Shown here: positions 52,609 to 60,862 of the stretch, in pieces
Position numbering within the stretch: the stretch's first letter is position 1
How the letters are laid out: each line of letters opens with the position of its first letter
Source: Alphaproteobacteria bacterium
GTDB lineage: Bacteria > Pseudomonadota > Alphaproteobacteria > JACAEB01
DNA length: 64,000 bases
Assembly: GCA_024236075.1 (NCBI GenBank)
Contig: JACKLE010000009.1
Span: 1 to 64,000, forward strand
Direction: 5' to 3'
Position numbers and translations under genes: made by a program
The notes under the pieces: model-generated
Told to the model about the DNA's origin: nothing
Seen by the model: only the letters and a program-made list of their open reading frames with translations
Databases searched by the model: none

Positions 52609-53100
52609 CTAGCGTTTCGAGAACTGGAAGCTGCGGCGGGCCTTGGCGCGGCCGTACTTCTTGCGCTCCACCACGCGGCTGTCGCGGGTGAGGAAGCCGT
52701 GGCCCTTGAGGACGCCGCGCAGATCGGGCTCGGAGAGCGTCAGCGCCTTGGCGATGCCGTGGCGCACGGCGCCGGCCTGGCCCGAAAGCCCGCCGCCGAG
52801 CACGGTGCACTCGATGTCGTACTGCGTCGCGCGGTTCGCGACGACGAGGGGCTGGCGCAGGATCATCTGCAGCACCGGACGGGCGAAATAGGTCTCGACC
52901 GGCTTGCCGTTGACGGTGATGCGGCCGGGGCCGGGGCGCACCCAGACGCGCGCGACCGCGTTCTTGCGCTTGCCGGTCGCGTAGGAGCGGCCCTGCTCGT
53001 CCACCTTGCGCTCGCGCGTCTGGTCGGCGATCGCCTGCTCGCGCTGATCCTCGCTGAGGCGGCTCAGATCCTTGAGGGTCCGCGGTCCTTCTTCGGCCAT
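52609..53100 (-). CDS. rpsI: 30S ribosomal protein S9
   Basis: 163 residues: the conserved S9 body (YATGKRKNAVARVWV, GRITVNGKPVETYF, LTRDSRVVERKKYGRAKARR) preceded by an extra charged N-terminal segment of about 35 residues that is common in alphaproteobacteria. The C-terminus ends SFQFSKR, the tail that reaches the P-site tRNA. Starts two bases after the rplM stop. Confidence 0.97.
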   Translation of the reverse strand: MAEEGPRTLKDLSRLSEDQREQAIADQTRERKVDEQGRSYATGKRKNAVARVWVRPGPGRITVNGKPVETYFARPVLQMILRQPLVVANRATQYDIECTVLGGGLSGQAGAVRHGIAKALTLSEPDLRGVLKGHGFLTRDSRVVERKKYGRAKARRSFQFSKR

Positions 53101-53102
53101 GG

Positions 53103-53588
53103 TCAGTCTCGCGCGTTCTTGGGGTTCAGGGCGGCGATGTCGAGCTTTTCGGGCGCCTGGGCGGCATGGGGATGCTCCGGGCCCTTGTAGACGCGCAGCT
53201 TCGCAAGCTGGCGGCGCGCGAGAGGGCTTTCCTTCGGCAGCATGCGCTCGACCGCCTTCTCGATCACGCGCTCGGGAAAGCGCCCGTCGAGAATCTTGCC
53301 GGCCGTGCGCTCCTTGATGCCGCCCGGATAGCCGGTGTGCCAGTAATAGGTCTTGTCCTGGCGCTTCTTGCCGGTCAGCGCGACCTTCTCCGCGTTGACG
53401 ACGACGACATGGTCGCCGCAATCGACATGGGGCGTGTAGCGCGCCTTGTGCTTGCCCCTGAGGCGCATCGCGATGAGCGCGGCGAGGCGGCCGACGACGA
53501 GCCCTTCGGCGTCGATGACCCACCATTTGGCTTCGACTTCGCCGGGCTTGGCGGAATAGGTGCGGCTTGCGGCCGATGTGCGTCTCAT
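53103..53588 (-). CDS. rplM: 50S ribosomal protein L13
   Basis: 161 residues, L13 family. Visible motifs: WWVIDAEGLVVGRLAALIA, YTPHVDCGDHVVVVNAEKVA, YYWHTGYPGGIKERTAGKIL, and KVYKGPEHPH-like RVYKGPEHPHAAQ. First gene of rplM-rpsI. Promoter expected within 53589-53757 on the minus strand; not resolved by eye. Confidence 0.97.
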   Translation of the reverse strand: MRRTSAASRTYSAKPGEVEAKWWVIDAEGLVVGRLAALIAMRLRGKHKARYTPHVDCGDHVVVVNAEKVALTGKKRQDKTYYWHTGYPGGIKERTAGKILDGRFPERVIEKAVERMLPKESPLARRQLAKLRVYKGPEHPHAAQAPEKLDIAALNPKNARD

Positions 53589-53784
53589 GGGGCGACCTGA
53601 ACGGGCGTATACGGGCGTATGATGGCCTTGCCGGCTTGCCGGGCGGGAATTTGCCTGCGCGCCGAAGGCATGCGGAAATAGCCGCGAACGACCGCAGTGT
53701 CAATGCTCGAGCGCGCCCGAATGCCTTATTTTTTCAGCGCGTTAGAGCCGAGGTATCATGTTACCGCATAAATCCGGAGGTTCC

Positions 53785-54213
53785 GTGACGAGCCGAGCGA
53801 GCGACGCCGAAATCCGCGAGATCCTCGAAGGCGCCCGCGTCATCGCCATGGTCGGCGCGAGCGACAGGCCCCACCGCGACTCCCATGTCGTGATGGCGCG
53901 CCTCCTCGAGCGCGGCTACCGGGTGATCCCGGTCAATCCGGGCCTCGCCGGCAAGTCCGTTCTCGGCCAGCGCGCCGTCGCGCGGCTCGAGGACATCGCC
54001 GAGGGCATCGACATCGTCGACATCTTCCGCCGCCCCGTGGACGTGCCGCCCGTCGTGGCGAGCGCCATCGCCGTCAAGGCGAAGGCCGTATGGATGCAGC
54101 TCGGCATCGTGCACGAGGAGGCCGCCGCCGCGGCGCGCGCCGCGGGCCTCAAGGTCGTGATGGACCGCTGCATCAAGATCGAGGTGCTTCGCCTCGACCT
54201 GCACGCGGGCTAA
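53785..54213 (+). CDS. CoA-binding Rossmann-fold protein (YccU-like)
   Basis: 142 residues from GTG 53785, which has GGAGG four bases upstream and gives the usual family length; ATG 53758 is an alternative in the same frame. CoA_binding domain: VIAMVGASDRPHRDSHVVM, GYRVIPVNPGLAGKSVLGQ, VWMQLGIVHEEAAAAARAAG and MDRCIKIEV. Function of this family is not settled. It precedes metY by 40 bp, likely the same transcript. Confidence 0.85.
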   Translation: MTSRASDAEIREILEGARVIAMVGASDRPHRDSHVVMARLLERGYRVIPVNPGLAGKSVLGQRAVARLEDIAEGIDIVDIFRRPVDVPPVVASAIAVKAKAVWMQLGIVHEEAAAAARAAGLKVVMDRCIKIEVLRLDLHAG

Positions 54214-54253
54214 TGTGCCCGGCCAACCTCACAGAGACGCAAAGAGGACTTCC

Positions 54254-55558
54254 ATGACCGAGAGCGCGAAGATGGACGGCTTCGAGACGAAGATGATCCA
54301 TGCGGGAGCCCAGCCGGACCCGACGACCAAGGCCCGGGCGACCCCCATCTATCAGACGACGTCCTATGTGTTCGACGATGTCGAGCACGCGGCCTCGCTC
54401 TTCGACCTGCGCGCGTTCGGGAACGTCTATACGCGCATCATGAATCCGACCAACGACGTGCTGGAGGCGCGCATCGCCGCGCTCGAGGGCGGCTCGGCGG
54501 CGCTCGCGGTGGCCTCGGGCCACGCGGCGCAGGCCATCGCCCTCTACACGCTGATGGGGCCGGGCGACGAGATCGTCGCCTCGCGGAACCTCTATGGCGG
54601 CTCGATCAACCAGTTCGGCCTCGCCTTCAAGAAGTTCGGCTGGAACGTCGCCTGGGTCGACCAAGCGGACGTCGAGAACTTCCGCAAGGCGATCGGGCCG
54701 AAGACGAAGGCCGTCTTCATCGAGTCGATCGCCAATCCGGGCGGCATCGTCTCGGACATGTCGCCCATCGCGAAGATCGCGCACGAGGCGGGCGTGCCCC
54801 TCATCGTCGACAACACGCTGGCGACGCCCTATCTCTGCCGCCCCATCGAGCACGGCGCCGACATCGTCGTGCATTCGGCGACGAAGTTCCTCGGCGGCCA
54901 CGGCAACTCGATCGCCGGCCTCATCGTTGACTCTGGCAGGTTCGATTGGGGGTCGGGAAAGTTCCCGACCCTGAGCGAGCCCAATCCCTCCTATCACGGA
55001 ATGAAGCTGTGGGAGGCCTTCGGGAACGTGCCGGGCATGGGCAACATCGCCTTCGCCATCGCCTGCCGGACGCTGGGCCTCAGGGATCTCGGCCCCGCCC
55101 TCTCGCCGATGAACGCCTTCTTCGTGCTGATGGGCATCGAGACGCTGAGCCTCAGGATGGAGCGCCACTGCGCGAACGCGCTCGCCGTCGCCGAGCATCT
55201 CCAGGGCCATCCGAAAGTCGGCTGGGTCTCCTATGCGGGCCTCCGGAACGACCGCTACAACGCGCTCGCCAAGCGCTACTGCCCCAAGGGGGCCGGCGCC
55301 GTCTTCACCTTCGGCGTCAAGGGCGGCTACGAGGCCGGCATCAAGCTCGTGAACTCGGTGAAGCTCTTCAGCCACCTCGCCAATGTGGGCGACGCGAAGA
55401 GCCTCATCATCCACCCGGCCTCGACGACGCACCGTCAGCTCTCGGACGAGCAGAAGAAGGCGGCCGGCGCCGGGCCCGACGTGGTGCGCCTCTCCGTCGG
55501 CATAGAGAGCGTCGGCGACATCCTCGCCGATCTCGATCAAGCGCTCGCCAACACGTAG
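54254..55558 (+). CDS. metY: O-acetylhomoserine sulfhydrylase MetY
   Basis: PLP enzyme making homocysteine (or cystathionine-free methionine precursor) from O-acetylhomoserine and sulfide. 434 residues, the long MetY size, from ATG 54254. Motifs: TRIMNPTNDVLEARIAALEG, the Schiff-base Lys in HSATKFLGGHGNSIAG, and the SHLANVGDAKSLIIHPAST family signature. No SAM-II riboswitch is seen in the short gap upstream. Convergent with the PHB-depolymerase-like gene. Confidence 0.93.
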   Translation: MTESAKMDGFETKMIHAGAQPDPTTKARATPIYQTTSYVFDDVEHAASLFDLRAFGNVYTRIMNPTNDVLEARIAALEGGSAALAVASGHAAQAIALYTLMGPGDEIVASRNLYGGSINQFGLAFKKFGWNVAWVDQADVENFRKAIGPKTKAVFIESIANPGGIVSDMSPIAKIAHEAGVPLIVDNTLATPYLCRPIEHGADIVVHSATKFLGGHGNSIAGLIVDSGRFDWGSGKFPTLSEPNPSYHGMKLWEAFGNVPGMGNIAFAIACRTLGLRDLGPALSPMNAFFVLMGIETLSLRMERHCANALAVAEHLQGHPKVGWVSYAGLRNDRYNALAKRYCPKGAGAVFTFGVKGGYEAGIKLVNSVKLFSHLANVGDAKSLIIHPASTTHRQLSDEQKKAAGAGPDVVRLSVGIESVGDILADLDQALANT

Positions 55559-55566
55559 AAATGAAA

Positions 55567-55591
55567 GAGGGGGAGGTCGTCCCTCCCCCTC
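55567..55591. terminator. Hairpin terminator between convergent metY and esterase genes
   Basis: Perfect ten-base stem GAGGGGGAGG (55567-55576) with CCTCCCCCTC (55582-55591), loop TCGTC. On the minus strand it is followed by TTTCATTTC, which fits termination of the esterase transcript; on the plus strand it follows metY by eight bases and lacks a T-tract. Confidence 0.7.
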
Positions 55592-55597
55592 CCCCGC

Positions 55598-56614
55598 TCA
55601 ATAGCAGTTCGCGTTGACGGTGCACAGGCCGAAGAACTGGCCCACCGTGCGCACGTGGTTGATGTCGAGATTGCGCCAGCCGAGCTGCAGAAGGACCCGT
55701 GCGATCCAGCCGAGCTGGGTGTCTCCGGGCACGGAATGCCCGGCGCCGTTGACGCGGATCGTGCGCAGGACGACGCTTCCCGAGCGGCTGTGGTTCGTCC
55801 AGTACTGGCGGGAATTGTCGCCGGAGACGGGGTTCGCCTGGGCGGTCTCCGAGCCCGACGAGGTCACGCCGAACCAGCTCTTCCACTGGTTGATCGTGTT
55901 CGTGATCGTGTCGACCTCGCCCTGCCGGCAGTCGCCGTAGATCGGCGTCGCGATGCAGCCGCCCGCCGGAGGCACGTACTGGTCGCTCTGGCCGTAGAGC
56001 AGCACCATCTTGCGCCCGCCCGACTGAAGCGTCCCCGTGTTCGGGGCCGCGCACTCGTTCTTCTCGGCGAGCCCCGAGATGATCGGCGCGAAGCCCGCGA
56101 AGGTGCCGGTCGCCTCCATCGCCAGGCGCTGCGTCATGAACCCGCCGTTCGAGGCGCCGAGCACATAGACCTTCGAGGTGTCGATGTCGTGGTTCGACTC
56201 GAACCAGTCGACGAGCTCGACGAGGAAGCCGACATCGTCCTCCTCGCTCATGTCGCCGTTCACGGGATCGTAGCCGCCGTCGCCGGGGGTCGTGGAGGCG
56301 GCGCGGCAGTCGTTCCAGTTCCGCGTCTCCGGCTCGCCCTCGGGATAGACGACCCAGAACTTGTTGGCCTCCGCGGCGTCGTTCCAGCGGCCGTCGTAAT
56401 TGTCCATGGCGTCCTCGGCCGTGCCGTTGCCGCCATGCAGCACGATGACGAGCGGCTTGTTCGTCGTCATGCTCGAAGGCTCGAAATAGGTGAAGGTGCG
56501 CGTCAGGCCGTCCCAGCTCAGCGAATCGTCGACGAGCGTTCCGGCGTTTGCGGACGTCGCGAGGCAAAGCGCCCCCGTCGCGGCGAGAATGCTCGCCGCC
56601 AGTGCGTTACGCAT
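55598..56614 (-). CDS. Secreted PHB-depolymerase-like (LpqC) esterase
   Basis: 338 residues. Start ATG 56614 chosen because AGGAGG lies seven bases upstream; the ATG six bases earlier is too close to it. Signal peptide of about 25 residues. Alpha/beta-hydrolase of the LpqC/PHB depolymerase group: PLVIVLHGGNGTAEDAM, nucleophile elbow YVLGASNGGFMTQRL, and the late His in RVNGAGHSVPG. Several Cys probably form disulfides. As a secreted enzyme it would act on external polymer or feruloyl esters rather than on the cell's own granules. Confidence 0.88.
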   Translation of the reverse strand: MRNALAASILAATGALCLATSANAGTLVDDSLSWDGLTRTFTYFEPSSMTTNKPLVIVLHGGNGTAEDAMDNYDGRWNDAAEANKFWVVYPEGEPETRNWNDCRAASTTPGDGGYDPVNGDMSEEDDVGFLVELVDWFESNHDIDTSKVYVLGASNGGFMTQRLAMEATGTFAGFAPIISGLAEKNECAAPNTGTLQSGGRKMVLLYGQSDQYVPPAGGCIATPIYGDCRQGEVDTITNTINQWKSWFGVTSSGSETAQANPVSGDNSRQYWTNHSRSGSVVLRTIRVNGAGHSVPGDTQLGWIARVLLQLGWRNLDINHVRTVGQFFGLCTVNANCY

Positions 56615-56794
56615 TGGCATTCCTCCTGATGTCTTTGTTGTTGTGAAGCAACGCGGTACGCGACACGGCGCACACATTGGCGAACGACTCGGCGCCGTGC
56701 CTGTAAATCACTGGTAACAGGATTGGCGCCGCGAGGTAACGGGCAGCAATGTGCGGGAGGGGGACGCAAGAATGCCGGACGCAGGTGTCATGAT

Positions 56795-56835
56795 CGTAGG
56801 CGGACGAAGAGGCGACGCCCCCTCGTCCGCCTACG
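56795..56835 (-). terminator. Hairpin directly after yjhX
   Basis: Twelve-base perfect stem GTAGGCGGACGA (56796-56807) with TCGTCCGCCTAC (56823-56834), extended by one pair, beginning three bases after the yjhX stop on the minus strand. No T-tract, so termination is likely but not certain. Confidence 0.5.
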
Positions 56836-56838
56836 GCA

Positions 56839-57096
56839 TCACCGGTTGTCGAGCTGCGCGCGCACGGCCGCGAGGCCCGTTCGCGTGATGCGGTAGGGCG
56901 CTCCGTCGTGCGAGGCGATGAAGCGGCGCCGCTTGAGGCGCCGGAAGAGCGCGAGCGTGCACTCGGCGAGGAGCCAGCCCTCGCGGGTCTGGCAACGCGC
57001 CTCGAGGATGCGCCCGTGCGCGTCCCTCTCAAGGCGAATGAATCCGCCCTGCGCGAGCGCATGCAGCGCGCGCTGCTCGCTTTTCGAGATGTTCAA
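56839..57096 (-). CDS. YjhX-family protein (UPF0386), orphan toxin-like
   Basis: 85 residues from TTG 57096, which gives the exact family N-terminus (NISKSEQRALHALAQGG) and has GGAG seven bases upstream. Conserved core: REGWLLAECTLALFRRLKRR, then GAPYRITRTGLAAVRAQLDNR. In E. coli YjhX was described as the toxin of the YjhX-YjhQ pair; no YjhQ-like acetyltransferase is adjacent here, so it is an orphan whose activity is uncertain. Confidence 0.88.
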   Translation of the reverse strand: MNISKSEQRALHALAQGGFIRLERDAHGRILEARCQTREGWLLAECTLALFRRLKRRRFIASHDGAPYRITRTGLAAVRAQLDNR

Positions 57097-57404
57097 GATG
57101 AAGCTCCGTGTCCGAATCGTCGGCAAGCCCCGTCCGCCGCAATTCATGCGGCGGAGGCGGGCGGCTCAGAGGGCGGCGGCGCCGCCCCGTTCGGACACAA
57201 GCTCTGACATCGAGGCTCCGTATGGTGGAGGTCCCGAGAATATCCGGCTCCGCCCCGGTCGATCAAGCCGATCTCAAGGCGGCGACGGGCGGGGCCGAAA
57301 CGGAGGAGCGGCCGCCCTGCCGAAGATATGTCTCGGGAGGCAGGACGGCCGCTTGGATCCGTAGGCGCTGCTGGCTGGACCACGCCGGCGGATCGAAGGA
57401 GAGC
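57097..57404. other. Intergenic region between yjhX and ctaA, nothing recognised
   Basis: 308 bases. Several open frames are present on both strands but all have the Arg/Pro/Gly-rich composition of spurious high-GC frames and none has a good Shine-Dalgarno. No hairpin with a T-tract was seen. It should contain the yjhX promoter and the end of ctaA. Confidence 0.5.
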
Positions 57405-58529
57405 CTAGCGCGCCGGGTCCTTCGCGGCTGTGACGGCGGTCACGCTCGGCGCGGGAATTGCCGCGGGCACCCGGCCTGAGGCTCCCGCCAGGGCCTCGTG
57501 GGCCGCCGCGAGCGCGGCGGCCAGGAGAAGTAGCGCCCCGGCCTGATGAGCGAGCGCGAGGCCGATGGGCACGACGGCGAGAAGCGTCGCGATGCCGAGG
57601 GCGATCTGCAGGACGACCGCCGCGAGGACGAGGTCGATCCGCCGCGCGAGCGGCCCCGACAGGCCCCGCAGGCGCAACGCCCATAAGGCGCAGGCCGAGC
57701 CCGCGACGAGATAGGCGAGAAGCCGGTGGTCGAACTGCACCGCGATGCGGTTCTCGAAGAGGTTTCGCCACCAGGGCTCCAGCGCGAAAAGGCCCTCCGG
57801 GACGAAACGCCCGTCCATCAGCGGGAAGGTGTTGTAGGCGAGGCCGGCATCGAGGCCGGCGACGAATCCGCCCGCGAGCATCTGCGCATAGACGAGGCCG
57901 GCGAAGGCGAGGAGCGCGCGCCCGACGGGGCGCGGCGCGGGCCGCCGCTGCGTGGCTTCCCGGCGCGGCCAGAGCGAGAGGGCGAGCCAGAGGATGGCCG
58001 CGAAGAGCGCGACCGCGAGGGCGAGATGCATCACCAGCCGGTACTGGCTCACATCCGTGCGCACCGAGAGGCCGGACATCACCATGTACCAGCCGACGGC
58101 GCCCTGAAGCCCCCCGAGCAGGAAGACGGCGAGCAGCCGCCCGGCGAGCGCGCGCGTCAGGCGGCGGCGGACGAGGAACGCCGCGAACGGCACGAAGAAG
58201 GCGATGCCGACGAGCCGCCCGAGGAAGCGGTGCCCCCACTCCCACCAGTAGATCGCCTTGAAGCCGTCGAGCGACATCCCCTTCTTCTCGAGGCGGTATT
58301 CGGGGATCGCCGCGTATTTGGCGAACTCCTCGCGCCACCCGGCCTCGCTCAAGGGCGGGACGATGCCGGTCACGGGGCGCCATTCGGTGATGGAAAGGCC
58401 GGAATCGGTGAGGCGCGTCGCGCCGCCGACGAGCACCATGGCCGCGACGAGGACGCCCATTCCCAGCAGCCAAAGCGCCACCGCCTTGCGGTCGCGCTCG
58501 CTCATCTGCGTCGCGAAGAGGGCTCGCAT
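57405..58529 (-). CDS. ctaA: Heme A synthase (COX15/CtaA)
   Basis: Membrane enzyme oxidising heme O to heme A for cytochrome aa3 oxidases. 374 residues from ATG 58529, preceded by AAGGAG; ATG 58505 is the alternative. Eight helices. Key regions: GGATRLTDSGLSITEWRPV with the first family signature, FKAIYWWEWGHRFLGRLVG, YRLVMHLALAVALF and VQFDHRLLAYLVAG, which contain the conserved His. Implies an aa3-type oxidase elsewhere in the genome. Confidence 0.95.
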   Translation of the reverse strand: MRALFATQMSERDRKAVALWLLGMGVLVAAMVLVGGATRLTDSGLSITEWRPVTGIVPPLSEAGWREEFAKYAAIPEYRLEKKGMSLDGFKAIYWWEWGHRFLGRLVGIAFFVPFAAFLVRRRLTRALAGRLLAVFLLGGLQGAVGWYMVMSGLSVRTDVSQYRLVMHLALAVALFAAILWLALSLWPRREATQRRPAPRPVGRALLAFAGLVYAQMLAGGFVAGLDAGLAYNTFPLMDGRFVPEGLFALEPWWRNLFENRIAVQFDHRLLAYLVAGSACALWALRLRGLSGPLARRIDLVLAAVVLQIALGIATLLAVVPIGLALAHQAGALLLLAAALAAAHEALAGASGRVPAAIPAPSVTAVTAAKDPAR

Positions 58530-58654
58530 GCGCCGTCGCTCCTTGCTTCGGGCGCCCAAGCTAGCCAGGATCGCGCCCATTGCCACCCCCGCGCCGCGGC
58601 GACCTTTGGCCGCGCGCCGGCCCAAGGCTCCCGTCGGCCCGAGAGGAAACCGCC

Positions 58655-59521
58655 ATGGCCATCAAACCGGAAATGCTCCTGAAGGTCGGCAACGAGCCCA
58701 GCGAGAGCGCCTATTCCGACATTCACGTCATGCTCTACGCGCTCGGCGTCGGCATGGGGCGCGACCCGATGAATCCCGACGAGCTGCCCTATGTCTACGA
58801 GCGGGGCCTCAAGACGCTTCCCACGCTGCTCACCGTCATCACCCGCCCCTCCTTCGGCGGCAATCTGCTCGGCGATGCGGGCGTCAATCTCGTCATGCTG
58901 GTGCACGGCGAGCAGCGCCTCCGGCTCGAGAAGCCCATCCCGCCCAAGGGCGAGCTCCTGACGCTGACGAAGCCCCTCGCGCTGCTCGACAAGGGCAAGG
59001 AGAAGGGCGCCGTCTACATCACCGAATCGGAGATCCGCCTCAAGGGCTCAAACGAGCTTCTCGGCACGCTCGGCTCGACGCTGATGTTCCGGGGCGATGG
59101 CGGCTTCGGCGGGCCCTCGAGCGGCGGGCCGGAGCCCCACGAGCTTCCCGGCCGCGCGCCCGACCTCACCGTCGAAATGCCGACGCGGGCCGACCAGGCC
59201 CTCCTCTACCGCCTCAACGGCGACCGCAATCCGCTGCACTCCGATCCCGAATTCGCGAAGGCGGCCGGCTTTCCGCGCCCGATCCTGCACGGGCTCTGCT
59301 CGTACGGCATCGCGGCCCATGCCGTGCTGAAGGCCGTGTGCGACTACGACCACACGCGCATGAAATCCTTCGACGTGCGCTTCTCGCGGCCCGTCTTTCC
59401 GGGCGAGACGCTGCTCGTCGATCTGTGGACCGAGAGCAGGCTCGTCTCCTTCCGCGCCCGCATCAAGGAGCGCCCCGAAACGACGGTGCTCAACAATGGG
59501 CGATGCGAGCTCTTCCGCTGA
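58655..59521 (+). CDS. MaoC-like enoyl-CoA hydratase 2 (double hot-dog)
   Basis: 288 residues from ATG 58655. Two hot-dog domains; the second holds the hydratase 2 motif YRLNGDRNPLHSDPEFAKAA with catalytic Asp and His. Such enzymes hydrate 2-enoyl-CoA to (R)-3-hydroxyacyl-CoA, the PHA synthase substrate, so a link with phaC is possible. The 3' end overlaps the next gene by 26 bases. Divergent from ctaA. Confidence 0.9.
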   Translation: MAIKPEMLLKVGNEPSESAYSDIHVMLYALGVGMGRDPMNPDELPYVYERGLKTLPTLLTVITRPSFGGNLLGDAGVNLVMLVHGEQRLRLEKPIPPKGELLTLTKPLALLDKGKEKGAVYITESEIRLKGSNELLGTLGSTLMFRGDGGFGGPSSGGPEPHELPGRAPDLTVEMPTRADQALLYRLNGDRNPLHSDPEFAKAAGFPRPILHGLCSYGIAAHAVLKAVCDYDHTRMKSFDVRFSRPVFPGETLLVDLWTESRLVSFRARIKERPETTVLNNGRCELFR

Positions 59522-59723
59522 GCGCATGTTCGCGGCCGCGCGCAAGATCGGAGGCCTTCTCGTCCTCCTCGCGGGGCTCCTCGCCTATCTCGTGGGCGCG
59601 GTCAGCCTTCACGAGGCGCTCGCCATCCGCTTCTGGCCGCTCGACATCCTCTACTACGCGCTGGCGGGCATTGCCTGGGCATTTCCGGCGCGGTATCTCG
59701 TCCGCTGGATGACCCGCGCCTGA
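59496..59723 (+). CDS. DUF2842-like small inner-membrane protein
   Basis: 75 residues with two membrane helices (about 19-38 and 47-66). The LYYALAGIAWAFPARYLVRW end matches the DUF2842 pattern of alphaproteobacteria. It overlaps the end of the MaoC gene by 26 bases; ATG at 59526 is a possible alternative start that would remove the overlap. Function unknown. Confidence 0.8.
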   Translation: MGDASSSAERMFAAARKIGGLLVLLAGLLAYLVGAVSLHEALAIRFWPLDILYYALAGIAWAFPARYLVRWMTRA

Positions 59724-59744
59724 CGCGTCTTCAAGGAGAGCCCC

Positions 59745-59828
59745 ATGGGTGACGTGCTGATTCCGATCCTCATCTTTCTCGCGGTCTTCGTGGCCCTTAA
59801 CGTTTTCGAGTTCGGGCGTGTAGACTAA
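59745..59828 (+). CDS. 27-residue membrane microprotein
   Basis: Short ORF with an excellent Shine-Dalgarno (AAGGAG, seven bases before ATG). The peptide is one membrane helix (IPILIFLAVFVALNVFEF) ending in GRVD. It lies 21 bases after the DUF2842-like gene and 87 bases before the enoyl-CoA hydratase gene, on the same strand, so it is likely part of that operon. It resembles short hydrophobic proteins ending E-F-x-R-x-D that I recall from alphaproteobacteria, but this is not verified. Confidence 0.6.
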   Translation: MGDVLIPILIFLAVFVALNVFEFGRVD

Positions 59829-59915
59829 GGTCAGGTTTCGCGGGCCCCGCCCGCCGAGAGACCGATCAGAGCGGCGCGCGGCCGCAAGGCGCCGCGTGCA
59901 AGGTGGAGGATCCCC

Positions 59916-60713
59916 ATGCCGACCGTACTGGATACCGTCGAGGACGGTGTTGCCATCGTCACCATGAACCGTCCCGAGCGGCTCAATGCCATGAACCTCG
60001 AGATGATGGACGAGCTCGTCGAGACGGTGCACCGCTACGCCTACGACAATTCGGTCGGCTGCGTCGTGCTAACCGGCGCCGGAAAGGGCTTTTCGGCCGG
60101 CGGCGACATCAAGGGCGCCGCGGAGCGCCACGATTCCGACGGGCCCCGGCGCACCCAGGAAGAAGCGGCGCGCAACCTGCGCCGCTGCATGGAAGTCTCC
60201 CGGCTGCTGCACGAGATGGAAAAGCCGACCGTCGCCGCCATCAACGGCTCCGTCGCCGGCGCGGCGCTGTCGATGGCGCTCGCCTGCGACCTGCGCGTCG
60301 CGGCGTCGGGCGCGAAGATCACCACCGCCTTCGCGAAGGTCGCGCTTTCGGGCGACTATGGCGGCAGCTACTTCCTCTCGCGCCTCGTCGGCACGGGCAA
60401 GGCGCGCGAGCTCTACTACCTCTCCGACATTCTGACCTCGGAGGATGCGCTCGCGCTCGGCATCGTCAACAAGGTGGTGCCGAAGGAAGACGTGATGAAG
60501 GAGTCTCTCGACTGGGCCCACCGCCTGGCGAGCGGCCCGCGCGTCACGCTCTCCTTCATGAAGAAGAACATGAACCTCGCCGAGGAGGGACGCCTCGCGG
60601 CCTCGCTCGACCAGGAGGCCCGCTTCCATTCGCGCTGCGGCTACACCGCCGACTCCGCCGAGGCCGCCCGCGCCTTCGTCGAGAAGCGCACGCCGAACTT
60701 CCAAGGCCGCTGA
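59916..60713 (+). CDS. Enoyl-CoA hydratase/isomerase (crotonase family)
   Basis: 265 residues, crotonase size. Oxyanion-hole regions: CVVLTGAGKGFSAGGDIKGA and AAINGSVAGAALSMALACDL. The position of the usual catalytic Glu in the third helix region reads KVALSGDYGGSYFLSRLVG, with Asp-Tyr rather than Glu, so it may act as an isomerase or hydrolase. Follows the MaoC hydratase operon, supporting a role in fatty-acyl-CoA chemistry. Confidence 0.92.
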   Translation: MPTVLDTVEDGVAIVTMNRPERLNAMNLEMMDELVETVHRYAYDNSVGCVVLTGAGKGFSAGGDIKGAAERHDSDGPRRTQEEAARNLRRCMEVSRLLHEMEKPTVAAINGSVAGAALSMALACDLRVAASGAKITTAFAKVALSGDYGGSYFLSRLVGTGKARELYYLSDILTSEDALALGIVNKVVPKEDVMKESLDWAHRLASGPRVTLSFMKKNMNLAEEGRLAASLDQEARFHSRCGYTADSAEAARAFVEKRTPNFQGR

Positions 60714-60719
60714 CGCCTG

Positions 60720-60751
60720 AAAAAAGGGGCCCTCCCTTTGAGGGAGGGCCC
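60720..60751 (-). terminator. Rho-independent terminator of the TonB receptor gene
   Basis: Perfect ten-base stem GGGCCCTCCC (60727-60736) with GGGAGGGCCC (60742-60751), followed on the minus strand by CTTTTTT. It lies 111 bases beyond the receptor stop and seven bases after the convergent enoyl-CoA hydratase stop, so its stem may serve both. Confidence 0.9.
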
Positions 60752-60862
60752 ACGGCACGTCACTCCGGGCGATGGGCGCGCCGGAGGGGGAGTGCAGCTC
60801 GATACACCTAGCCGCGACGCACCGCATCCGTCGGCCGCCTTCCGCGTGCGGAAGGCCGGCCC

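Noticed and set aside
54214..54253. A SAM-II riboswitch before metY, as in other alphaproteobacteria
   Set aside because: The gap is only 40 bases and no pseudoknot pattern is visible there or before the upstream gene.
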